From Enterococcus_C asini_A (GTDB taxonomy: Bacteria > Bacillota > Bacilli > Lactobacillales > Enterococcaceae): a DNA stretch of 64,000 nt. The notes beneath the pieces were generated by a model that was not told the origin of the DNA, did not search any database, and saw only the letters and a program-made list of their open reading frames with translations. This document shows, piece after piece, positions 1 through 7,826 of the stretch. The translations under genes were made by a program, and so were the position numbers. Position 1 is the stretch's first letter. Each line of letters begins with the position of its first letter. Where the stretch lies: assembly GCF_031928785.1 (NCBI RefSeq), contig NZ_JARQAL010000004.1. One strand, written 5' to 3'.

Positions 1-1124
1 CTTTGTCGTATGTCATGTGGGCCATGTCAACTTTTGCCAACCAAAAATTCGGCATGGCAGGTAAGACGATAGGCTCTTTTAGGCGAAACGTTCTTTTCTG
101 GTTAAAATTGATGCTGTTCGCCCGGGGATATCGGTTCAAAGACCACCGTGCAGATAATCTGTTAGAAGTCACCCGCGGGAATGTTACCAACTATTTCTAC
201 ATTTTCGGTGGGAAAGATGAACGATCCCAAGACCTCATCCAGGGGATTACACTAGCCGGTATGTTTTTCGACGAAGTGGCCTTGATGCCAGAATCCTTTG
301 TCAACCAAGCGACTGGACGTCTGTCAGTGGATGGTTCTAAAATGTGGTTCAACTGCAACCCGGACGGGCCTTATCACTGGTTCAAGGTCGATTGGATTGA
401 CAAGCAGGCTGAGAAAAATCTGGTCTATCTACATTTCACGATGGACGACAATCTGAGCCTTTCCGAACGAATTAAAGCCCGCTATCGCAGCATGTATTCA
501 GGAGTTTTCTACCAGCGATACATTTTAGGTTTATGGACGGTAGCAGAAGGTATTATCTACGACATGTTTGACCAAGCCAAGCATTGCTATGATGCAGTGG
601 TGGATTTTATTTTTGGTCAGACCTATATCTCTATCGACTACGGTACGCAAAATGCGACCGTTTTTTTGTTGTGGCAAAAGGGCAAAGACGGAATCTGGTA
701 CTGTGTCAAAGAGTATTACTATTCCGGCCGTGACAATGCCAAGCAGAAGACCGACAAAGAATTTGCTGATGACTTATTGGAGTTTACAAAAGGAATCCGA
801 ATCAAGGAAGTGATTGTGGATCCTTCGGCGGCTTCATTTATTGCCGAACTCAAGGAAAGAAAATTCAAGATAAAAAAAGCAAGAAATGATGTTTTGGATG
901 GTATCCGCCTAGTTGGGACAATGCTGAATGAGGAGAAGATAAAAATCCATGTCAGCTGCACCAATACCTTAAAAGAGTTCAATAGTTATACCTGGGACAA
1001 AAAAGCTGCTGATCGAGGCGAGGATAAACCTGTGAAAACCAACGATCATGCCATGGATGCATTAAGATACTTTGTTTATACAATTCTAAGAAAGAATACT
1101 GCTCAAGTTACCATCATGAAATAG
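1..1124 (+). CDS. Phage terminase large subunit (5' truncated by window edge)
   Basis: This is the DNA-packaging motor: an ATPase that drives DNA into the prohead and a nuclease that cuts the concatemer. The reading frame is open from the first base, so the true start and the Walker A loop lie left of the window. A Walker B-like stretch (MFFDEVALM, near residue 90 of the visible part) precedes an ASCE-type coupling region. The C-terminal half has the RNase H-like nuclease acidic residues in ISIDYGTQNA, VIVDPSAAS and DHAMDALRY. About 373 residues are visible of the roughly 420-450 usual for the PBSX/terminase_3 type. The portal gene follows two small genes later, which is the normal order. Confidence 0.92.
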   Translation, partial: LSYVMWAMSTFANQKFGMAGKTIGSFRRNVLFWLKLMLFARGYRFKDHRADNLLEVTRGNVTNYFYIFGGKDERSQDLIQGITLAGMFFDEVALMPESFVNQATGRLSVDGSKMWFNCNPDGPYHWFKVDWIDKQAEKNLVYLHFTMDDNLSLSERIKARYRSMYSGVFYQRYILGLWTVAEGIIYDMFDQAKHCYDAVVDFIFGQTYISIDYGTQNATVFLLWQKGKDGIWYCVKEYYYSGRDNAKQKTDKEFADDLLEFTKGIRIKEVIVDPSAASFIAELKERKFKIKKARNDVLDGIRLVGTMLNEEKIKIHVSCTNTLKEFNSYTWDKKAADRGEDKPVKTNDHAMDALRYFVYTILRKNTAQVTIMK

Positions 1125-1135
1125 GAGGTATCCAC

Positions 1136-1306
1136 TTGGAACTAAGAAAGAATAATCTAGCAGAATTAGAAAAGCTACTGAACAAGGCCCTTAACCAAGT
1201 TCAGCAGCTTCAAAAAACTTTGAAAGACATTAACGATTTTAAAATCCAAGTTGGTCAGCAAGCCAAGTTTCTTGGGCACGATCAAGAAATTCATCCCAAG
1301 AATTGA
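1136..1306 (+). CDS. Small coiled-coil phage protein (56 aa)
   Basis: A 56-codon frame starts with TTG 5 bases after a full AGGAGGT ribosome site that sits directly on the terminase stop codon. The product is charged and helical, with a Leu/Gln-rich heptad pattern (LAELEKLLNKAL, QVQQLQKTLKD) in its first 35 residues, so a short coiled coil is likely. Its 3' end overlaps the 3' end of the reverse-strand gene at 1239-1544 by 68 bases. No family is recognised. Position between terminase and portal and the strong ribosome site support it as a real gene. The alternative is that the ribosome site is a relic. Confidence 0.55.
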   Translation: MELRKNNLAELEKLLNKALNQVQQLQKTLKDINDFKIQVGQQAKFLGHDQEIHPKN

Positions 1307-1544
1307 ATTTTGAATGTTGTGCAACGAAGGCATCGATGACTTCATCTTTGATTTCTTCAATGTTTTCAATATCAAAGTTGCCTTTTTCCAAGAATTCCTC
1401 AAACGAACTGAAGTCGGTGTTCTCACTCATAAACTTATCATTGTAGATTTCGAGAATAGGGACTTCAGTGCGTTTACTTAGGTTGTGGGCTTTTTGTTGC
1501 ATATCATTCAGTTGCTTAATAATATCATCAAATCCGTCAGTCAT
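1239..1544 (-). CDS. Hypothetical acidic phage protein on the reverse strand (101 aa)
   Basis: A small acidic protein with no recognised function. The start is ATG 1544, preceded on the reverse strand by AAAGGTGGTGATTAA, a strong ribosome site. The sequence is helix-rich with two similar aromatic/acidic segments (DFSSFEEFLEKGNFD and KFNSWDEFLDRAQETW), suggesting an internal duplication. It points against the otherwise forward late operon and overlaps the small gene at 1136-1306 tail to tail. Similar short acidic proteins occur in prophages of lactic acid bacteria. A moron-type accessory gene expressed in the lysogen is a reasonable inference, but I see no clear promoter for it. Confidence 0.65.
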   Translation of the reverse strand: MTDGFDDIIKQLNDMQQKAHNLSKRTEVPILEIYNDKFMSENTDFSSFEEFLEKGNFDIENIEEIKDEVIDAFVAQHSKFNSWDEFLDRAQETWLADQLGF

Positions 1545-1596
1545 TTAATCACCACCTTTCAAGAATAATTGTATCAAAACAAGGAGGGTTAAACAC

Positions 1597-3036
1597 TTGG
1601 AATTAGAAACCATTAAAAAGATTATCAAAGAAAATATCCGTGGCTATACCGGCCGAATGAAACGAATCCGGAAAGCGGAGATGTATTACGCCAACGAAAA
1701 TGACATTCTTCGACGGCGAGATCCTCTTGAGGAAAAACTAAAGCAGGAGAATCCGGATCACCCGCTGCGCAATGCAGATAATCGAATTAGCCATCCATGG
1801 CACTGGCTATTAGTTGACCAAAAAGCCAGCTACACCATGACGGTACCACCGACTTTTGATGCCAAGAAAAAACAACTCAACGATGAAATCACTAAGTTGT
1901 TAGGCGACAGCTTTCCCAAGATTGCAAAGGATTTAGCGGTCAATGCTTCTAATGCCGGTATTGCTTGGCTGCATGTTTGGAAGGACGAAGAGTATCAGAA
2001 CTTCTTTCGTTACGCTGTAGTAGATTCCAAGCAAATTATTCCTGTCTGGTCTAAGAAGTTAAATAGCCAGTTAGAAGGAGTCCTACGAATTTATGAGGAC
2101 TTTGATGAGCAAGGCAATACTATCGTGATCTATGAATACTGGAATGACACGGAGTGCAGCTATTATTTTCGGGAAAAGCGAAATAAGCTTGAAGACCTGG
2201 AAGAATTCAATGTAATCCCTTTGTATGATATTGGAACAGGCGAATCGGCAGGAACTACCAATATTTTCGAACACGATTGGGGGCGTGTGCCGTTCATTCC
2301 TTTCCGGAACAATCCATCAGAGCTATCAGACTTGAAGAAATATAAAAAGCTGGTAGATGTGTACGACAAAGTATTTTCTGGTTTCGTTAATGACCTAGAC
2401 GACATCCAAGAAATCATCTTTGTGTTAACAAATTATGGCGGGCAGGACAAAAAAGAATTTTTGTCAGATCTAAAAAAATACAAGATGGTTAAGGTGGAAG
2501 ATGACGGACAAGGCGCTAAAGGTGGCGTCGAGACTTTGGCTGTTGAAATCCCCATCGAAGCTCGTAGCAAGATTCTCGAAATGACTCGTGAGGCCATCTT
2601 TCTTCAAGGTCAGGGCGTTGACCCACTGAAAAATATTGGTCAAAACAATAGCGGTGCTGCACTTGAGTATATGTACTCCTTGCTTGAGTTGAAGGCATCT
2701 ATGCTTGAAACAGAGTTTCGCCAGGGATTTGCTGAGTTAGTCCGTATGATTTTGCAATACTCTGGTGCTGATTCCGATATTCGTATTGAGCAAAAGTGGA
2801 CCCGGACTTCTATCAAGGATGAGGCACAAATGGCTGATATCATTCAAAAGTTGGCACCTACCACTTCACTTGAGTCCATCGCCAAGAATAATCCATTGGT
2901 GGAGGACTGGGAAGAGGAACTGAAGGCTTTGGCTAAGGAAAAGGCTGATGCTGACCGTATGAGCAGTGATTACCGCTCTGAGGAAGAGCTGAACTTAGAG
3001 GATGAGGAGGAAGACGAAGATGAATCTAGTATTTAG
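1597..3036 (+). CDS. Phage portal protein (SPP1 gp6-like)
   Basis: The portal forms the dodecameric ring at one capsid vertex through which DNA passes and onto which the neck assembles. The start is TTG 1597, ten bases after AAGGAGG. The 479-residue length fits the SPP1 gp6 / phage_portal family, and the acidic C-terminus (EEELNLEDEEEDEDE) is typical. The N-terminal region with RKAEMYYANENDIL and the central AVVDSKQIIPVW/VLRIYEDFD stretch resemble Gram-positive phage portals. It lies between terminase and the head morphogenesis gene, as expected. Its 3' end overlaps the start of the next small gene by 17 bases. Confidence 0.92.
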   Translation: MELETIKKIIKENIRGYTGRMKRIRKAEMYYANENDILRRRDPLEEKLKQENPDHPLRNADNRISHPWHWLLVDQKASYTMTVPPTFDAKKKQLNDEITKLLGDSFPKIAKDLAVNASNAGIAWLHVWKDEEYQNFFRYAVVDSKQIIPVWSKKLNSQLEGVLRIYEDFDEQGNTIVIYEYWNDTECSYYFREKRNKLEDLEEFNVIPLYDIGTGESAGTTNIFEHDWGRVPFIPFRNNPSELSDLKKYKKLVDVYDKVFSGFVNDLDDIQEIIFVLTNYGGQDKKEFLSDLKKYKMVKVEDDGQGAKGGVETLAVEIPIEARSKILEMTREAIFLQGQGVDPLKNIGQNNSGAALEYMYSLLELKASMLETEFRQGFAELVRMILQYSGADSDIRIEQKWTRTSIKDEAQMADIIQKLAPTTSLESIAKNNPLVEDWEEELKALAKEKADADRMSSDYRSEEELNLEDEEEDEDESSI

Positions 3037-3253
3037 TATTTTGTTGTTAGCTGCCTTAGCTGCGAATTGTTTGATTCAGTTTTATTTCTCGAAGAAATCG
3101 GATTCCCGTGAAAAGGAAAGACATTTTGTTTCTCTAGAAATTCAGCGTAAACAGTTGGAAGCTTGGTCTTCAATAGAAAAAGCAGCGACGGCATACAAAA
3201 ATGAGCATACTTGGGAACCTTATAAAGAAGTGGATTCGGATGACGAAGAGTAA
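3020..3253 (+). CDS. Small phage membrane protein (77 aa)
   Basis: A short protein with one N-terminal hydrophobic helix (LVFSILLLAALAANCLIQFYF, residues 3-23) followed by a charged cytosolic tail. I place the start at ATG 3020 rather than the in-frame ATG 3002, because GAGGAGG at 3004-3010 then sits at proper spacing. The gene overlaps the end of the portal gene and the start of the head morphogenesis gene, so it is translationally coupled. The function is unknown. A single-span protein at this place in a head operon is unusual, since head proteins are soluble, so it may act on the host envelope. Confidence 0.6.
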   Translation: MNLVFSILLLAALAANCLIQFYFSKKSDSREKERHFVSLEIQRKQLEAWSSIEKAATAYKNEHTWEPYKEVDSDDEE

Positions 3254-4298
3254 GCTTCCTTACTGGAAACGTCGGATGCTCAGGATTGCTCAAATGCGGG
3301 ATACCAAAGACCAGCAATACATCCAGAAGATGGTCAAAGAGTATGACCGTTTGTCGAATCGGATATACAAAGAAATCCAGGGCTGGATGGAACGATACGC
3401 CGACAATGAAGGAATTACCCCCGATGAGGCTTATCAGCAGTTATCTAAGGATGAACAGTTAACTTGGACCCTGACCTTGAAGGAATTCCGCCAAAAAGCG
3501 ATTGAAGGTGGCTATGACCAGGAACTGAATCGTGAGTATTTCAAAAGTCGGATAACCCGTTTGGAACAGTTGGAACGTCAGCTGTACTTTGAATTGGCTG
3601 AAGCTGCTAACAACCAGGAAGCCGCCATGCGAACTTACCTGAAGGATACTCTGAATGAGACTTACCTTCGCTATATATACGAGATGACTGATCGTGGGGC
3701 TTTTTCAATCGCCTTTGACCGGTATTCGACCAGAGCATTGGAGTTAGCCATCATGAAGCCATGGAAGGGTAGCAATTTTTCTAGACGTGTGTGGGGCAAC
3801 CATCTGAATTACCTTCCGGACAAGCTATCAAAAACTATGTCTGTGGCCGTTAGCCAAGGATGGGGCATTGATCGTACTGTCAAAGAGATGATGCAAGGTG
3901 TTGATTCTGGTCTTAAAAACCGAATGACTACTCTTGTTCAGACTGAATCAGCTCATATTGCAGAAATGGCCAATGACCATGCTATGGAACAGACTGGGGT
4001 TAAAAAATGGGAATGGATGGCCACTTTGGAAATTCATACCTGTGCCAGGTGTGGGGGGCTTGATGGTCAAGAGTTCGATTCTGATGATGAGAATGCACCT
4101 AACTGTCCGGACCATCCAAATTGTCGCTGTACACGAGTACCTGTGATTGCTGGTTGGCAATCTGCTTCTAGATGGCAGCGAGACCCAGTTACCGGAAAAG
4201 GCAGTGTTGAGAAGTATCAGACGTTCGAAGAGTGGCGAAAAGACAAAGTCACTCCAGAAGTAGAACGAGAACTAAAAATCGAGCGCTCCAGTGATTGA
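3240..4298 (+). CDS. Phage minor head protein (SPP1 gp7 / Mu F family)
   Basis: A head morphogenesis protein packaged in few copies with the portal; in SPP1, gp7 influences DNA ejection. I choose ATG 3240 (MTKSKLPYWKRRM) because the upstream extension lies inside the preceding gene and family members commonly start near a (Y)WKKR motif. The C-terminal third has the family's cysteine/histidine cluster, HTCARCGGLDGQEF followed by PNCPDHPNCRCTRVP, probably a zinc site. At about 352 residues it has normal size for the family. It follows the portal directly, as in SPP1-like heads. Confidence 0.9.
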   Translation: MTKSKLPYWKRRMLRIAQMRDTKDQQYIQKMVKEYDRLSNRIYKEIQGWMERYADNEGITPDEAYQQLSKDEQLTWTLTLKEFRQKAIEGGYDQELNREYFKSRITRLEQLERQLYFELAEAANNQEAAMRTYLKDTLNETYLRYIYEMTDRGAFSIAFDRYSTRALELAIMKPWKGSNFSRRVWGNHLNYLPDKLSKTMSVAVSQGWGIDRTVKEMMQGVDSGLKNRMTTLVQTESAHIAEMANDHAMEQTGVKKWEWMATLEIHTCARCGGLDGQEFDSDDENAPNCPDHPNCRCTRVPVIAGWQSASRWQRDPVTGKGSVEKYQTFEEWRKDKVTPEVERELKIERSSD

Positions 4299-4338
4299 GT
4301 GCTATTTTTGTACCTAAAATTGAGGAGGTTTGAAACGT

Positions 4339-4506
4339 ATGCATCAAAATACCGATAAAACCAATGAAGTAAAAGATTTAGGGGACTATATTCGTATTAT
4401 TGTTGAAACGGATGAAAAAAATCCCAAGACCATCGCAATAATCTCGCCAAGGGAGATGGACTGCAAGGAAGGTCTCAGGATTAGGCTAACCCCTAAGTAT
4501 GACTAG
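4339..4506 (+). CDS. Hypothetical small phage protein (55 aa)
   Basis: A 55-residue frame starts with ATG 4339, nine bases after TGAGGAGGTT, so translation is likely. The product is soluble and mixed in charge (ends IRLTPKYD) and matches no family I know. Its stop codon overlaps that of the reverse-strand gene at 4503-4733 in the palindrome CTAG, so the two genes share four bases tail to tail. It lies just downstream of the head morphogenesis gene in the late operon. Confidence 0.55.
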   Translation: MHQNTDKTNEVKDLGDYIRIIVETDEKNPKTIAIISPREMDCKEGLRIRLTPKYD

Positions 4507-4733
4507 TGTTCAGTGTCTTTGGGCGGATTTGGGTCATTTCCGTAACTGTCTTTGGATTGGATTTGACCGTTTTTCTTTTGGATAATCAATTCGCCATTTT
4601 CCTTTTTGGCACGTTGTTTGCCGTATTCAACTGCCTCTTGTTTAGTTTGGAAAACTTTACTGTCTCTTTGGTTTCCTTCGCCGCGGACACCCCATCCGTC
4701 TTCCCGGGGAGAAACCCATTGATTTTTTGCCAT
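4503..4733 (-). CDS. DUF2188 domain protein on the reverse strand
   Basis: A basic 76-residue protein of the DUF2188 type. The signature is the N-terminal WVSPREDGWGVRGEG, the central VFQTKQEAVEYGKQRAKKE and the GELIIQKKNGQIQSKDSYG block, which family members share. The start ATG 4733 is preceded on the reverse strand by GAAAGGCAGGCAGTTCA. Such proteins are common in bacteria and prophages, but their role is unknown; the fold is small and may bind DNA or RNA. It runs against the late operon, like the gene at 1239-1544, and so is likely an accessory gene with its own expression. Confidence 0.75.
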   Translation of the reverse strand: MAKNQWVSPREDGWGVRGEGNQRDSKVFQTKQEAVEYGKQRAKKENGELIIQKKNGQIQSKDSYGNDPNPPKDTEH

Positions 4734-4812
4734 TGAACTGCCTGCCTTTCATTTTATTTCAGCCGACCACTGACTGATGATTAAATTATAATCCGAAAAG
4801 AGGAGATTATAA

Positions 4813-4962
4813 ATGCAAAAACAGAATAGCCTTTGGCGACCGATGACTCTGCGTGAGATTGTCGGTCTTTTTGCGTTGCCGATTAAGAAACCACCGGATA
4901 GTAGACCGAATACTAATCAGGCAGATAGTGCCGGATTGGCGGGTGATCCTGTATCTCCCTAG
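4813..4962 (+). CDS. Hypothetical 49-aa phage ORF, in frame with the next gene
   Basis: A 49-codon frame starts with ATG 4813, eight bases after GAGGAGA. The N-terminal half is hydrophobic with basic ends (LREIVGLFALPIKK); the C-terminal half is polar and rich in Pro, Asp and Asn. It ends at a single TAG at 4960-4962. The same frame then stays open into the HExxH protein that starts with GTG at 4993, whose own ribosome site is poor. It may be a separate small gene, a leader that couples translation, or the front part of one longer gene broken by a stop. Confidence 0.4.
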   Translation: MQKQNSLWRPMTLREIVGLFALPIKKPPDSRPNTNQADSAGLAGDPVSP

Positions 4963-4992
4963 CCAGGGTCAAAGCCAATAAAAAATAGGGAT

Positions 4993-5346
4993 GTGATTAT
5001 TACGGAAGAAAGAGCAAAAATCAATATTCTCGGGACAAAATATACGATCTTTACCAATGTTAGTGAGCAAGAAAAGCCGTTTATGAAAGACAGCGACGGA
5101 GTGACGGACTTTACTACCAAAGAGATTTTTATTGCTATTTTGGATGATGACGACCCGATGAACATGCAAAATATGCGTGTCTATGAGGACAGAACTATCC
5201 GCCATGAAATTGTTCATGCGATTCTTTTTGAGTCTGGCTTAGACCACAACACAAAATGGGCAAGAAACGAAGAAATAGTCGACTGGATTGCTATTCAAGC
5301 ACCAAAGCTATTTCATATTTTTGAAAAATTGGAAGTGAAGTCCTAG
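4993..5346 (+). CDS. Small phage protein with a zinc-peptidase-like HEIVH motif
   Basis: A 117-residue protein with the motif RHEIVHAILFESGL (about residues 74-87), a HExxH zinc-metalloprotease signature, followed by EEIVDWIAIQAPKL, which may supply a third ligand. The arrangement resembles ImmA/IrrE- and SprT-like minimal metalloproteases. Similar small proteins appear between head genes of Gram-positive phages, with no known role. The start codon is GTG 4993, preceded only by the weak ATAGGGA. The frame is open back to the TAG at 4960, with no other start. Protease activity is inferred from the motif alone. Confidence 0.65.
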   Translation: MIITEERAKINILGTKYTIFTNVSEQEKPFMKDSDGVTDFTTKEIFIAILDDDDPMNMQNMRVYEDRTIRHEIVHAILFESGLDHNTKWARNEEIVDWIAIQAPKLFHIFEKLEVKS

Positions 5347-5364
5347 CAATAGGGCTTTTTATTT
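5339..5364 (+). terminator. Intrinsic terminator inside the late operon
   Basis: A seven-pair stem (AGTCCTA/TAGGGCT) with a GCAA tetraloop is followed by TTTTATTTT. A second hairpin, CGGTG-TCGTAG-CACCG at 5408-5423, sits just before the scaffold gene. Together they suggest that capsid-gene transcription is separately controlled or that read-through here is partial. Confidence 0.55.
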
Positions 5365-5447
5365 TGCACCAAACCCGACCGGAACGTCGTTAAACTATCA
5401 AATCCATCGGTGTCGTAGCACCGTCAAAACTCGAAAGGATGAACGGA

Positions 5448-6032
5448 ATGAAAAGAGAAGAATTGAAAAAGCTAGGCTTGTCAGATGAACAGGTTGAGGC
5501 AGTAATTGCAGCACATGGTCAAACAGTCCAGTCTCTTAACGATCAAATCGCGACGTTACAACAGACTGAAAATGACCTACAAGGCCAATTGACCAGCCGT
5601 GACAAAGACCTGAAAAAGTTGCAAAAGGATAACGGGGACAACGAAGCCCTCAAAACTCAAATCAATGATCTGCAACAGCAGTACAAAGATTTGGAAAAAT
5701 CCAGTGCTGAAAAGCTAGTTGCTATCCAAAGAGAGTCCGCTTTGAATAATTTACTAGCTGAAGCAAAGGTGAAAAATCCGAAAGCCGTGGCTGCTCTTTT
5801 GGATCAGGATAAAATCGTCTTCAAAGATGGCGAGCTTTCTGGTGCTAAAGAACAAGTTGAAGCGTTGCAGAAATCAGATAGTTACTTATTTGATTTGGGC
5901 AAAAAGCAAGGTGGGTACAATCCTCCAGCTGGTTCAGCTTCAACAAATTACGCATCCTTTGAGGAGGCAATGGAAAAAGGAGACATTGACGGTTTCCTAA
6001 AACAACAAATCGAAAGCGAGGAAAATGAATAA
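5448..6032 (+). CDS. Phage capsid scaffold protein (GP20/DUF4355-like)
   Basis: A scaffold guides prohead assembly and is later removed. The protein is mostly a long coiled coil (LNDQIATLQQTENDLQGQLTS to about residue 90), followed by a conserved-looking helical tail (AEAKVKNPKAVAALLDQDKI) and an acidic C-terminal segment that in this family contacts the capsid protein. I place the start at ATG 5448 rather than ATG 5439, because AAAGGA ends at 5439 and gives eight-base spacing only to the second. The stop overlaps the capsid start by one base. Confidence 0.85.
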   Translation: MKREELKKLGLSDEQVEAVIAAHGQTVQSLNDQIATLQQTENDLQGQLTSRDKDLKKLQKDNGDNEALKTQINDLQQQYKDLEKSSAEKLVAIQRESALNNLLAEAKVKNPKAVAALLDQDKIVFKDGELSGAKEQVEALQKSDSYLFDLGKKQGGYNPPAGSASTNYASFEEAMEKGDIDGFLKQQIESEENE

Positions 6033-7063
6033 TGGCAAATGAAATTACAAAAATTCTGGATGCTATTACTCCAGAACAATACACAAAGTACACCAACACT
6101 AAAGCCGAAGAACATTCTGCTTTTATCCAATCCGGGATTTTAGTTCCAACTCCAAGTCTGGATCAAATGATTATCGGCGGAGGGAAATACGTCAACATGC
6201 CAGAATGGGGTCAGACAGTATTAACTGATCAAGTTTTAGAAGAAGATACTGCCTTGGAAACAGGGAAAACTTCTAGCAAAGTTCAGATTGCTCCAGTGTT
6301 ATATCGTGGGACAGGCGCCTCTTACACTGATTTGGTGGCGATTGTTGCCGGTAGTAACCCAGCAACTCAAATCTTGAATGACTTTGCAGATTACACATTG
6401 CAATCTGACCAAGCAATTATGCAGGCTATCATCAAAGCGTTGTTCGCCAAAGGAACTGGCGTTAGCAAGGGTGCGTTGACGGATACTCATGTTTCTGATC
6501 AATCGGCAGCTACCAATCCAGTTATCTGCCCAGAAATGGTAATTGATGCACGCTCTATTTTGGGAACTTCCCGTAGCAAGTTATCTGTGATTGCCTTGCA
6601 TTCGAAAGTAAAAGCAGAATTGGAAAAACAAGACGTACAAACCAAAAACTATATTCCAGCTAGTGAATCCAAGTCCGGTTTTGATACCTATTTGGGCATG
6701 CGTGTCGTTGAAGATGATTCCTTGTTACCAGATGCTAATGGAGTGTATGAAACGTATCTGTATGCAACGGGTGCCTTTGGTCAGAATACGGCAACACCGG
6801 CTGACATGGTAACCTATGAACCTGATCGTGATAAAGCTAAGGGAAACAACATGCTCTATGTCCGCCGTTCACGCGTGATTCATCCATTTGGCTTGAAATT
6901 TAAGGCAGAACAAGTCTCCAAGGTAACACCAACCAACGAAGACTTGGCCGTACCTAAGAACTGGGAAAAGGTTCGCGATAATAAAAAAATCGGTTTGATC
7001 TGCTTGCGGCACAAAATTAGTGCTGATATTGAAGCAACTACGCCACCATCAAGTGGTGAATAA
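6032..7063 (+). CDS. Phage major capsid protein
   Basis: The main shell protein, 343 residues. It follows the scaffold gene with a one-base overlap (TAATG), the standard order. The N-terminus (MANEITKILDAITPEQYTKY) and the GGGKYVNMPEWG and ILNDFADYTLQSDQ stretches resemble capsid proteins of Gram-positive contractile and siphophage heads with the HK97 fold. No cleavage site is obvious, and a separate scaffold gene fits a capsid without an N-terminal delta domain. The identity rests on position, length and family resemblance. Confidence 0.88.
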   Translation: MANEITKILDAITPEQYTKYTNTKAEEHSAFIQSGILVPTPSLDQMIIGGGKYVNMPEWGQTVLTDQVLEEDTALETGKTSSKVQIAPVLYRGTGASYTDLVAIVAGSNPATQILNDFADYTLQSDQAIMQAIIKALFAKGTGVSKGALTDTHVSDQSAATNPVICPEMVIDARSILGTSRSKLSVIALHSKVKAELEKQDVQTKNYIPASESKSGFDTYLGMRVVEDDSLLPDANGVYETYLYATGAFGQNTATPADMVTYEPDRDKAKGNNMLYVRRSRVIHPFGLKFKAEQVSKVTPTNEDLAVPKNWEKVRDNKKIGLICLRHKISADIEATTPPSSGE

Positions 7064-7080
7064 ACTAGGATGTGATCCTG

Positions 7081-7455
7081 ATGGATGCAATCAGAACAAG
7101 ATTACTTGAAAAATTGAAGAAACTAAAAGGCATCGCAGATTCAAAATCAGATGATGTCTTTTCTTTTGCCATCGAAACAGCTATCTTTGACGTCCTCAAT
7201 TATTGCCACTTTCCTGTTGAGGATTGGCCTATTGAATTGGATAACACAACGATTCTGATGGCTGTGGACAACATCAATGAAACTAGTTTTTCCTTGTCCA
7301 CGGATGGAATGGAAGGCGAAGTGAAGTCTTTGACTGAAGGAGATTTCCAAATCTCGAAGGAAACCAAAGCTGAGGCGTATCAGAAAATTATGCAAGCTCC
7401 TTCTTTCGCGAGAAATTATTGCCGCACGTTGAATAGTTTTCGGAAACTGAGGTGA
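7081..7455 (+). CDS. Phage head-tail connector protein
   Basis: A 124-residue helical protein directly after the capsid gene, the usual place of the connector (gp15/gp6-like) that sits below the portal. The N-terminal helices (DAIRTRLLEKLKKLKG and AIETAIFDVLNYCHFP) are typical. I choose ATG 7081, with AGGA at 7067-7070 as ribosome site, over the in-frame GTG at 7072, which would be too close to it. It overlaps the next frame's ribosome site region. Confidence 0.75.
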   Translation: MDAIRTRLLEKLKKLKGIADSKSDDVFSFAIETAIFDVLNYCHFPVEDWPIELDNTTILMAVDNINETSFSLSTDGMEGEVKSLTEGDFQISKETKAEAYQKIMQAPSFARNYCRTLNSFRKLR

Positions 7456-7460
7456 TTTCT

Positions 7461-7826
7461 TTGAGTATCTATGATTATGCAAAGAAGGAATTTGAAAAGC
7501 AGTATGATTCCTTACTGGCTGTATCTGTCAATGAACCAGTAAAAGTTGGAGCTGTCACTAAACCAAAATGGGTTGAGAAAATCACTAATCAGCCATGCAG
7601 GATTGCCCAAAAACGGGTGGTAAATCCATCTACAGAAGGCAATGCGCCCCAGGTGTCGTACATCACCACTCTTTACTGTGACCCTGTGATAGAGATATCA
7701 CCTGGTAGCCGAATTAAGGTTACCGATGTGCATGGTGTCACTCGAGACTACAAACGATCCTCTGAAGGATTCAGTAGTTACAGGACACACCAAGAGATTG
7801 TGATGGAAAGGGTGTTTGTACTATGA
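7461..7826 (+). CDS. Phage head closure / minor capsid-like neck protein
   Basis: A 121-residue, beta-rich protein in the position of the head-closure (stopper) protein between connector and tail-completion genes. I prefer TTG 7461 (MSIYDYAKK), six bases after GAGGTGA; the in-frame GTG 7452 lies inside that ribosome site. The mid-protein block CDPVIEISPGSRIKVTDVHG and the C-terminal YRTHQEIVMERV are consistent with the small beta-barrel stoppers of this phage type. Its stop overlaps the next start (ATGA). Function is inferred from order. Confidence 0.65.
   Translation: MSIYDYAKKEFEKQYDSLLAVSVNEPVKVGAVTKPKWVEKITNQPCRIAQKRVVNPSTEGNAPQVSYITTLYCDPVIEISPGSRIKVTDVHGVTRDYKRSSEGFSSYRTHQEIVMERVFVL

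Noticed and set aside
4506..4736. Forward 76-codon hydrophobic frame opposite the DUF2188 gene
   Set aside because: Exact mirror of the reverse gene, which has a ribosome site and family motifs.
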